Shown here piece by piece: positions 26,846-33,104 of a stretch of 37,979 bases of DNA. Source of the DNA: Halorubrum coriense DSM 10284 (GTDB lineage: Archaea; Halobacteriota; Halobacteria; Halobacteriales; Haloferacaceae); assembly GCF_000337035.1 (NCBI RefSeq), contig NZ_AOJL01000063.1, positions 1 through 37,979 of the forward strand, given 5' to 3'. The translations under genes were made by a program, and so were the position numbers. The notes under the pieces are model-generated. The model made no database searches. It was not told the DNA's origin and worked only from the letters and a program-made list of their open reading frames with translations. Within the stretch, counting starts at the first letter, position 1; the number at the start of each line of letters is the position of its first letter.

Positions 26846-26986
26846 GGCCTTGTTTAGACGTGGTGTAGCTCGTCCGCTACGATCGTTGCCCAAAGGACAG
26901 ATTCGAGGTGAGAAGCACTCAGGGATGGATTGTGTCCATCCAATAGTACTACTGACCAGTGTCTTCAGGAGCGTCTAAACAAGGCC
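26846..26986. mobile_element. 141-bp MITE with perfect 15-bp terminal inverted repeats
   Basis: GGCCTTGTTTAGACG at 26846-26860 is matched exactly by its reverse complement CGTCTAAACAAGGCC at 26972-26986. The 111 bp between hold no reading frame of note. The flanks (GGGGAG on the left, GAGGGGGAG on the right) resemble each other but do not give a clean target duplication. It lies at the end of the tnpB pseudogene. The family of the parent transposon is not recognised. 26987-27048 shows no gene. Confidence 0.6.
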
Positions 26987-27048
26987 GAGGGGGAGCAGTC
27001 AGGGCGTTTCTCGGTCAACACCACCCTGTCGTGTCCCAGCGACTCCCT

Positions 27049-27852
27049 TTAGCCGATATCAGCATCCCGGAACCGCAGATACCCACCCAAGGCCGGCACG
27101 ACAATCCATGCAAGCAGGATGAGCGTCGGGAACCACACCGAAGCGAACGGATCGGTAGCGAAGATCTGCCCACCACTCCTCACGGCCTCAAATGCGGCAC
27201 TCGCAGCGCGGTTCGGCGGAAATAGACTAATAAACTGGAGCCAGGCCGGTTGGCTCCCGGCTTCGATTAGCCCGAGTTCAACGGCGCCGACTTGGATGAC
27301 CCGGAAGATTAGGCTCCACATGGCGACAAGGACAAGATATGCCCCGACGGCAAACGCAGTAGCCCGGCCGTCACTCGCGCTGGAAGCCGAAATACCCACG
27401 CCGATACCCACGAATGCCATCCCCATCAAGGCGAGAAAGAGCATAAACGGTACCAACAGGGCGAGTCCGTCACCAAGCAGCGTGATCATGACGAACCCTG
27501 TCGCGACCGCACCGATGAGTGTCGCAATGACCATCAGCGCCATCCGGCCGATGAGTTTCCCAATGAGAATATCTCGACGCGACGGCGGGAGGCTCAACAG
27601 TACACGGAGCGACCCAGACTCACGCTCGCCGGTAATCGCCCCTTTAGCGACGAACAGCGCGATGATAGGGAGAGCCACGGTAATGATCTGAAACACTTGG
27701 CCAAACAGTACAGCGGCCGGCTCGCCAACGGTCACCGCGGCAGCAGCTGTTATCCCAGCGGTGAACAACACGACCGCCAGCGTGACCGCCCAGAGCGCCT
27801 TCGACCGGCCGGCGTCAGCTAGATCCTTTCGGGCGACGGTTCGGACGCTCAT
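27049..27852 (-). CDS. ABC-2 type transporter permease
   Basis: A 267-aa membrane protein with six predicted helices, in the NosY/ABC-2 style: N-terminal amphipathic segment ARKDLADAGRSKALW, first helix ALWAVTLAVVLFTAGITAA, and the conserved cytoplasmic loop ITGERESGSLRVLLSLPPSR followed by RRDILIGKLIGR. It overlaps the ATPase gene by ATGA. The exported substrate is unknown. Confidence 0.9.
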   Translation of the reverse strand: MSVRTVARKDLADAGRSKALWAVTLAVVLFTAGITAAAAVTVGEPAAVLFGQVFQIITVALPIIALFVAKGAITGERESGSLRVLLSLPPSRRDILIGKLIGRMALMVIATLIGAVATGFVMITLLGDGLALLVPFMLFLALMGMAFVGIGVGISASSASDGRATAFAVGAYLVLVAMWSLIFRVIQVGAVELGLIEAGSQPAWLQFISLFPPNRAASAAFEAVRSGGQIFATDPFASVWFPTLILLAWIVVPALGGYLRFRDADIG

Positions 27853-28802
27853 GCTTCGACACCTCCGGCGACTGCCGTCTCAGTGTCCCCATCGTCGCTA
27901 GCATTGCTCGTGTAGCTGGCGAACATATCCTCAAGCGAGGACTCTTCGATCCGGACATCAGTGACGGTCGTCATCTCTCGAACCCGATCAATAAGGGTGA
28001 GCTTGGCATCCGGCTCAAGACAGGTCCCGTGAACGGTCCCATCAGCGACCTCGATATCCCGGACGTTTGGAAGGTCGCCTAGTTCTCCCTCAGGTTCGCG
28101 CCCCACGCGGAGTGTCACGCGAGCCCCGGCGTCAAGGTTCTCCCGGAGCTGCTCAATAGAGTCGGTTGCGACAAATCGCCCGTCATCGATAATACCAACC
28201 CGGTCGGCGACGGCCTCAACCTGTTCGAGGATGTGACTTGAGAAGAACACGGTCGCACCCCGTTCGTTTTCTGCCTGAATAAGCTCCCTAAGTTCGCGTG
28301 CGCCGTTGGGATCAAGACCGCTGGTCGGTTCATCAAGGATGAGCAACTCTGGCGAGCCAACCAGTGCTACCGCCAAGGCAAGCCGCTGGCCCATCCCCGT
28401 CGAGTACTCTCCGGCCGGGCGGCTCGCATCCTCTTGAGACAGCCCGACCCGTTCGAGCAGGTCATCCGGGTCGTCAGTCGCATTTTTAAACTCGACGGCG
28501 AGTTCAACATGTCGACGCCCACTCAGCCGCTCGTACAGCCCGTAGTTCTCTGGGACAACGCCGATACGACTGTGGAGCTGCTTACGCTCGGACGCAACGT
28601 CCAACCCGAGCATCGACGCCGTCCCGGCGGTCGGGGACACGAAATCAAGCAGCATATTGATTGCCGTCGACTTCCCGGCCCCATTTGGCCCGAGAAAGCC
28701 GAATATTTCGCCCGACTCGACAGTAAGGTCTAACCCGTCAACAGCTTTGACTTCACCAAACCGCTTTGTCAAGCTGTTCGCGTCGATCGCTGGTTCGGTC
28801 AT
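27849..28802 (-). CDS. ABC transporter ATPase (ABC-2/NosF type)
   Basis: A 317-aa ATPase with Walker A (FLGPNGAGKSTAINMLLDF), Q-loop (GVVPENYGLYERLSG), Walker B (LLILDEPTSGLDPNG) and H-loop (FFSSHILEQVEAVADR). The signature reads YSTGMGQRLALAVALV, the form common in this family (YSxGMxQRL). A C-terminal domain of about 95 residues ends in an acidic tail. It is the first gene of a two-gene operon with the permease. A TATA-like ACATATAG at about 28815-28822 precedes it. Confidence 0.92.
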   Translation of the reverse strand: MTEPAIDANSLTKRFGEVKAVDGLDLTVESGEIFGFLGPNGAGKSTAINMLLDFVSPTAGTASMLGLDVASERKQLHSRIGVVPENYGLYERLSGRRHVELAVEFKNATDDPDDLLERVGLSQEDASRPAGEYSTGMGQRLALAVALVGSPELLILDEPTSGLDPNGARELRELIQAENERGATVFFSSHILEQVEAVADRVGIIDDGRFVATDSIEQLRENLDAGARVTLRVGREPEGELGDLPNVRDIEVADGTVHGTCLEPDAKLTLIDRVREMTTVTDVRIEESSLEDMFASYTSNASDDGDTETAVAGGVEA

Positions 28803-28865
28803 TGCCGTGGCTACAGCTATATGTTACTGTGGCATAAACCGGAAACAAGCGTTTCTGGCATTGAT

Positions 28866-29094
28866 ACAGCGTAAACGACACCGATGGTACGGCGGTCAAA
28901 TCGCTTGACCTGTCCGATGAGCGCAAATGCTTGGAACGTACACAGCGCGGCCTCTCGCGGAAGAAACACGGGTCTGCGAATTGGGAGAAACAGCGCCGGG
29001 TCGTGGCCGAGCGTCACGCCGAATTAAAACGGAAGCGCCGCGACTTCCTTCACAAATTGTCGAACTACTACGCCCGAGAATACGACCTTGTGGC
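28866..29094 (+). pseudogene. internal fragment of tnpB
   Basis: The plus strand encodes DTDGTAVKSLDLSDERKCLE, then RTQRGLSRKKHGSANWEKQR and a run into KRRDFLHKLSNYYAREYDLV. This is the middle of a haloarchaeal IS1341-type TnpB, between the first and second RuvC motifs. Both ends are lost: a stop precedes it in frame and the sequence passes directly into an IS-end hairpin at 29104. It is a different tnpB from the ones at 26316 and 29223. Confidence 0.7.
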
Positions 29095-29140
29095 CGTGAA
29101 CTGCCTCGGGGTCAAGCCCCGAGACTTCCCGTGGGTTAGT
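29095..29140 (+). repeat. IS-end hairpin (third copy of the CCTCGGGG type)
   Basis: CCTCGGGG (29104-29111), TCAAG, CCCCGAG (29117-29123). It follows the tnpB fragment in the same orientation, where a right end and the 3' end of a guide RNA would be expected. Copies at 25175 and 26268 share at least 28 bp around the hairpin. Confidence 0.55.
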
Positions 29141-29222
29141 CTGACACTCCCACCCGACCATCGCCCTGGTGACATCCTCCTCGCCGTAAACGGCGAGGCT
29201 TCCCACGCATGGGGAATACCAG

Positions 29223-30486
29223 TTAGTTGTTGCTGGCAGAGGGTTTCGACTCTTCGTAGGCCGTGAGCGTCATCTGCGAGGGTGTCTCGCTCGTCTCACG
29301 GTGAGTCGTGGCGGTGTCACTACTGCTCCCATCCCGTGGCGAGTCATCGCGTTCCGCCTTGTCAAGCGGGACGCTCTCTCCCCACGGGTCAATCCGTCGT
29401 GCGATGTTCGCAGAAGCGTTGATGTCGGCCTGAAACGTCGAAACGTGGCAGTCGTCGTTCGGACACCGAAACTCGGCCTGCGAGTCCCGCCGACCGATAC
29501 GGTGGCACGAGTGGCACGTCTGCGACGTGTACGCCGGATTCACATACTCGACCGGGATGCCTGCTTCCGTCGCCTTGTCCTCGATGCGTCCTTGTAGTCG
29601 GGCGAACGCCCACGAGTGAAGGCGACGATTCATGTACTTCCCGTAGTCGAGTCGTTCGCGGATGTACGTCAGATTCTCCATCACCAACACCGGGTTCCCG
29701 TACTGCTTGGCGTACTCGACGGCTTGCCGAGACGCTTTCTCCACGATGTCGGTGAGCGCGTTCTGGTAGTGCGAGAAGCGGTCGCCAATCCGCCACTCGG
29801 ATGCGTCACGCTCTTGGAGTCGTTTCAGGGTGGTGTGCATCTCTTTGCGGAGATGCTTCGCTCTGCTTCCGCTACACACGAACGGGTCAGTCGGAGAACC
29901 ATCCTTGAGGGCACAGCCCGTGATGAGGGCGGTTTCTCCGATGTCTAAGCCGATGTGCGTGGCGTCACCGTCCGTCGCTGGTTCTTCGACCGGGTACTCG
30001 ACGGTGACGTGTAGTACCCAGTTTTGCCGGTGCTTCTGAAGCCGTATCTCACCCGCTTTTCGCATCCTCCGATACGAGGCCGTGCCAGAGGTCTTCCTGC
30101 TCGGGGTTGATGCGGAGCGGTATCCAAAAGTTCGTTCCCCGACCGGGACGTGGAACCCACCACGTGAACTCGTAGTCGCGTTCCCCGGAGTGGTCGAACG
30201 TCGCGGCTTGGTTGGTGAGCCGTATCGGGTGTTCGTCGTCCAACTCCTGCGCGTTGTACGTCTTGCGGAGTTTCGGGACGTAGTTGCAGAGAGCGGCTTT
30301 GGCCTGATACGGCAGGTCGTAGGGCGTCACGATGTCGCTCACCGCCGACATGGTACTCGCCCCGGCGTCGAACGCCTCTTGCAGACCGTCACGGTACGTT
30401 TCGAGCAGGTGGTTCAGTTTCGACTGCTTGTGCGCCGTGGGTGGCGCGAACGTCGCCTGCAACGTCTTCGTGACGGTCGGAGACAC
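29223..30486 (-). pseudogene. tnpB: tnpB, RNA-guided nuclease of the IS605 group, one frameshift
   Basis: Two overlapping frames make one TnpB of about 420 aa. The first (GTG 30486 to a TGA at 30049-30051, 145 aa) is the N-terminal part ending LVSEDAKSG. The second (from 30065) continues GEIRLQKHRQNW. One extra base in the GGG or AAAA run at 30052-30060 separates them. The nuclease features are all present: THIGLDIGETALITG (RuvC I Asp), NPVLVMENLTYIRERLDYGK (RuvC II Glu), zinc finger CHSC and CPNDDC, and the last Asp in ADINASANIARR. TnpB cuts DNA guided by an RNA made from its own 3' end and the right end. Repair by ribosomal frameshifting is possible but not shown. Confidence 0.85.
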
Positions 30487-30487
30487 G

Positions 30488-30880
30488 CTACTGATCCTCC
30501 ACGTACTTCATGAGTACGTCGATGCTCACTTGGCCGGTGGTGGCGAGGAAGTATCCCGGTTGCCAGAACGCTTTATCGAGCGCCTGCCGAACCTCGGGGT
30601 TCTCGTCACGGATTTTGCGGGACGTGACGCCCTTGAGTGAGTTGATGAACTTGGTGAGGTCGGTCGTTGGCTTCGCCGTGAACAGAATGTGAACGTGGTC
30701 GCTTCCGCCGTTGACGTTCTGGATGTTCACGCCGAAGTCCTCTGAGATGTCGCTGGCAATCTCACCGACCCGCTCTGCGATTTCGTCGGTGAGTAGGTCT
30801 ACACGGTACTTCGTGACGGTCACAAAGTGATATTGGAGCGCATAGACCGTGTGCGACCCGGTTTCGAGGTTGTACTTCAT
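30488..30880 (-). CDS. tnpA: IS200/IS605 Y1 HUH transposase (TnpA)
   Basis: A 130-aa transposase from ATG 30880 (MKYNLETGSHTVYALQYHFV); a GTG at 30904 would add eight residues. The metal-binding HUH motif is DHVHILF, and the catalytic tyrosine lies in the C-terminal helix (VLMKYVEDQ), after the conserved FWQPGYFLATTG. These residues define single-strand transposases of the IS200/IS605 group, which act on hairpins at the element ends. No defect is visible, so it could mobilise the related end-only elements in this window. Confidence 0.92.
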   Translation of the reverse strand: MKYNLETGSHTVYALQYHFVTVTKYRVDLLTDEIAERVGEIASDISEDFGVNIQNVNGGSDHVHILFTAKPTTDLTKFINSLKGVTSRKIRDENPEVRQALDKAFWQPGYFLATTGQVSIDVLMKYVEDQ

Positions 30881-31022
30881 TTGGCCGTACTGATTTCTAT
30901 ACACCCAATTCTAATAAAGGCTTACAGTCGTAGGGTATTCGGTCTGTAACCGATGGTGGTTCGTGTAGGAGTTGTCGGCTTCACGCCCGCCGTAAACGGC
31001 GGGATTCTCGCCTTGAAAAAAT

Positions 31023-31145
31023 AGTAACGGCGGTGTGGCCCCGCCATCACCCCGTCATGCCGACAGGCCGTAAACCAGCAAATATCCCAACTCAGCAGTG
31101 CGGTGCCGTGGGAAGCCTCGCCGTTTACGGCGAGGAGGAGATCAC
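31023..31145 (+). mobile_element. solo right-end fragment of an IS200/IS605-like element
   Basis: In plus orientation this block ends with hairpin CCTCGCCG, TTTA, CGGCGAGG (31116-31135). About 120 bp match the reverse complement of the right part of the MITE at 17845-17970. The match stops exactly at CCGTTAC, where the left tip of the neighbouring IS begins, which suggests the IS inserted into this older element 3' of a TTAC. Confidence 0.6.
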
Positions 31146-31335
31146 CAGCGACCACACCTGTCTCACGAACCGCTCGCGCCATTGAGCCACAACGTGGCTC
31201 GGAACACCACCTGCCGAAGCAAGCAAGCAGGACGGCTGTCCGATCCAGAACCTCACCCAGCGCGTTTCCTGACAGAGTGGAAGCCAGGCGAAGATTTATA
31301 ACGAAAGATAATGAGAGTTAATCGGGTGACATGAG

Positions 31336-32109
31336 ATGGACCCACTACTCACGGACCGTGTCGCGGTAGTAACGGGCGGAATGAGCGGCAATGGCCGGGC
31401 AATCTGCCGGACCTTCGCGGAGCACGGGGCCGATATCGTGGTTGCGGACATCCGGGAGGATCCACGCGAGGGCGGGCTGCCGACCCACGAACTCATCGAA
31501 GCAGAGACTGACGCCAGCGCAGCCTTCGTTCACTGTGATGTCAGCGAGCGTGGCGATCTGGAAGCAGCGATGGACGCCGCCGCGGAGTTCGGCGGCGTGG
31601 ATGTGATGGTCAACAATGCCGGCATTTTTCGGGGCCAAGAGTTCCTTTCGGTCACCGAAGAGGAGTTCGAACAGATATTCGACATTAACGTCAAGGGCGT
31701 ATTCCTCGGCACGCAGGTCGCTGGCCAGCGGATGGCCGACGCTGACGGCGGTGCCGTGGTCAACCTCTCGAGTGTTGCCGGGCTGGAAGGAACCGGCGAG
31801 TACGTCTCTTACTGTACCTCTAAGGGCGCAGTCAGGCTGATGACGTACGCGACAGCAGACGCCCTCGGCCCTCACGGGATTCGGGTGAATGCCATCCATC
31901 CCGGGGTCATCGAAACGGCGATGACCACCGATGACGTCCCGATCGTTGGTAGCGAACAGGGTGAGCAGATGAAACAGACCATCCCGAGCCGGCGCTTTGG
32001 CGATCCCGGGGATGTCGCCGACTGCGCGTTGTTCTTGGCCAGCGACCTCGGTGACTACGTCAACGGCGAGTCACTTGTCCTCGACGGCGGGATGTCGAGC
32101 ACGGGATAA
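31336..32109 (+). CDS. short-chain dehydrogenase/reductase (FabG-like)
   Basis: A 257-aa classical SDR. NAD(P)-binding TGGMSGNG (13-20), NNAG (93-96), catalytic Ser in NLSSVAG (S146), Y159 and K163 in SYCTSKG, and the usual end VNGESLVLDGGMSSTG. A D/R pattern after the second strand (VADIRED) leans to NAD but is not decisive. The start is ATG 31336; a TATA-like GATTTATAAC lies at about 31293-31302. It stands between the IS cluster and small membrane proteins. The substrate is unknown. Confidence 0.9.
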   Translation: MDPLLTDRVAVVTGGMSGNGRAICRTFAEHGADIVVADIREDPREGGLPTHELIEAETDASAAFVHCDVSERGDLEAAMDAAAEFGGVDVMVNNAGIFRGQEFLSVTEEEFEQIFDINVKGVFLGTQVAGQRMADADGGAVVNLSSVAGLEGTGEYVSYCTSKGAVRLMTYATADALGPHGIRVNAIHPGVIETAMTTDDVPIVGSEQGEQMKQTIPSRRFGDPGDVADCALFLASDLGDYVNGESLVLDGGMSSTG

Positions 32110-32348
32110 TCGGTGTTCGAGCCAAAGTTGAAACGCCGGCCACGGGTGGGCGCTATCTACAGACGGGTGGCATGGCCGGCATCGGGAGCCGGCTTGGGCA
32201 TATTTTTCGTGCTTACGTATCTTAGGTAGTGACTAGGACAGAAGTCGTTGGCTTGTCGGTGGATCTTCTTTCTGTCGTCGAATCGACGGTAGCAGTGAAT
32301 CCCATTCAGAACAAGGCAGACTCTCACCGCCAATTCAATCGGAACGAG
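32110..32348. other. intergenic stretch with no supported gene
   Basis: No gene, RNA or repeat could be supported. The minus strand around 32220-32340 has a short conserved-looking frame (IELAVRVCLVLNGIHCYRR) without start or recognised family; it may be a relic. Confidence 0.3.
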
Positions 32349-32465
32349 TCAGGTGTCCGTTTCATCTCGGCGAATTAAAACAAATAGTACAACTGAGAGT
32401 ACAATCATGAGTATTGCGAACCACTGGTCATCAGTCAGGACGTTATCGGACTCTGTTAATGTCAT
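32349..32465 (-). CDS. 38-aa single-helix membrane protein
   Basis: Read directly from the sequence: 38 residues starting MTLTESDNVLTDDQW, one hydrophobic helix (FAILMIVLSVVLFVLI) and a charged end RRDETDT. It lies 64 bp downstream of the 78-aa membrane protein gene on the same strand and could share its transcript. Acidic composition outside the helix is as expected for a haloarchaeal protein. The function is unknown; the call rests only on composition and position. Confidence 0.4.
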   Translation of the reverse strand: MTLTESDNVLTDDQWFAILMIVLSVVLFVLIRRDETDT

Positions 32466-32529
32466 TGTCAATTTGAGGTGGCCTGAGACCGTTTCGCCAC
32501 TGAATACGTGTAGTTATCAGTGAAGCGGC

Positions 32530-32766
32530 TTACTCACTGAGTTCGTCAAGTTTCTGTTTGATCTCTTCGAGTTTGAAGTACGACGCCACAGCGAGAATGG
32601 TCGTTGGCCACAGGCCGACAAACTGTCCCCGCTGTTTGTCTCCACGAACATAATAGAAGTACAGTGCGAGTGCGACCGACCCGATGGATGCGATCACGGC
32701 TGTCCCCAGACCGCCGGTATCAATATCGTCTACCAGTTCAGTCGCAGTTTCGTCTGATTTATCCAC
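32530..32766 (-). CDS. 78-aa small membrane protein
   Basis: An acidic N-terminus (MDKSDETATELVDDIDTGG), a hydrophobic segment (GTAVIASIGSVALALYFYYV), a basic loop RGDKQRGQ, a second hydrophobic segment (FVGLWPTTILAVASYF) and a charged coil KLEEIKQKLDELSE. Start codon GTG 32766 is preceded by CATATACC (about 32790-32797), a TATA box at leaderless distance. The function is unknown. Confidence 0.7.
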   Translation of the reverse strand: MDKSDETATELVDDIDTGGLGTAVIASIGSVALALYFYYVRGDKQRGQFVGLWPTTILAVASYFKLEEIKQKLDELSE

Positions 32767-32921
32767 ACGTTTACAAGAATCCGAAGGGGTATATGGGTTT
32801 CCCCATCGAAGTTAGTGGCACTCTTGGCTACTCTACGGCACTTTCTTTCACTGTCGATTCGTCATCGCCATCTTCAGTATCTTCGCGTTCTTAATTCCGC
32901 CTCCAAGTAATGTGGGCCTCG

Positions 32922-32961
32922 TTGACATCCTCCTCTGTGTTTAGCCGGAGGAGGATGTCAA
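32922..32961. repeat. long inverted repeat of IS right-end tip type
   Basis: TTGACATCCTCCTC (32922-32935) faces its exact reverse complement GAGGAGGATGTCAA (32948-32961) across 12 nt. TTGACATCCTCC is the tip sequence of the right ends at 29170 and 37892, so this looks like two right-end tips in head-to-head orientation without any element between. It could also act as a strong terminator. Confidence 0.55.
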
Positions 32962-32997
32962 TAATCATTGAACTAGAAACCCAATTAATGAGTTAGG

Positions 32998-33011
32998 GTT
33001 TAATATTAAAC
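32998..33011. promoter_or_regulatory. 14-bp perfect palindrome upstream of the Bat-like regulator
   Basis: GTTTAATATTAAAC is self-complementary over 14 bp. It lies 57 bp upstream of the TATA box (CTATATTTG, 33068-33076) and about 94 bp before the start at 33105. A dimeric regulator could bind it, perhaps the HTH_10 protein itself; this is inference from symmetry and position. Confidence 0.35.
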
Positions 33012-33104
33012 AGCGAGGGTTTTGACTAAGGAGGAGGTAGCCGTCGGCATCAACACGTTGCGTAGTGCTATATTTGGATTCGAGATGAGTGCCCCCCTTC
33101 ACAT

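Larger units (their letters stand above)
29170..31024 (-). mobile_element. IS200/IS605-type insertion sequence with tnpA and tnpB
   Basis: About 1.85 kb on the minus strand. The left end (30971-31024) has hairpin CCCGCCG, TAAA, CGGCGGG (30986-31003) upstream of tnpA. The right end (29170-29215) has hairpin CCTCGCCG, TAAA, CGGCGAGG (29179-29198) 3' of tnpB and the tip TGACATCCTCC. tnpA and tnpB are separated by one base. There are no long inverted ends, as expected for this family, which moves as single-stranded DNA. The left tip abuts a fragment of a related element (31023-31145). tnpB has one frameshift, so autonomy is uncertain. Confidence 0.8.

Noticed and set aside
29024-29206. 60-aa minus-strand frame containing SGLDPEAVH (also seen at 25.2 and 26.3 kb)
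   Set aside because: The repeated peptide is only the translation of the IS-end hairpin; such frames are artefacts.
30049-30065. Two separate genes in place of a broken tnpB
   Set aside because: The two frames join into one family-length TnpB with a single base removed; the second has no promoter of its own.
32798-32894. Short plus-strand frame MGFPIEVSG and an acidic minus-strand stretch EDTEDGDDESTVKESAVE
   Set aside because: Neither has a supported start or family; the acidic stretch follows a stop codon closely. Possibly a relic of a protein tail, but not enough to call.
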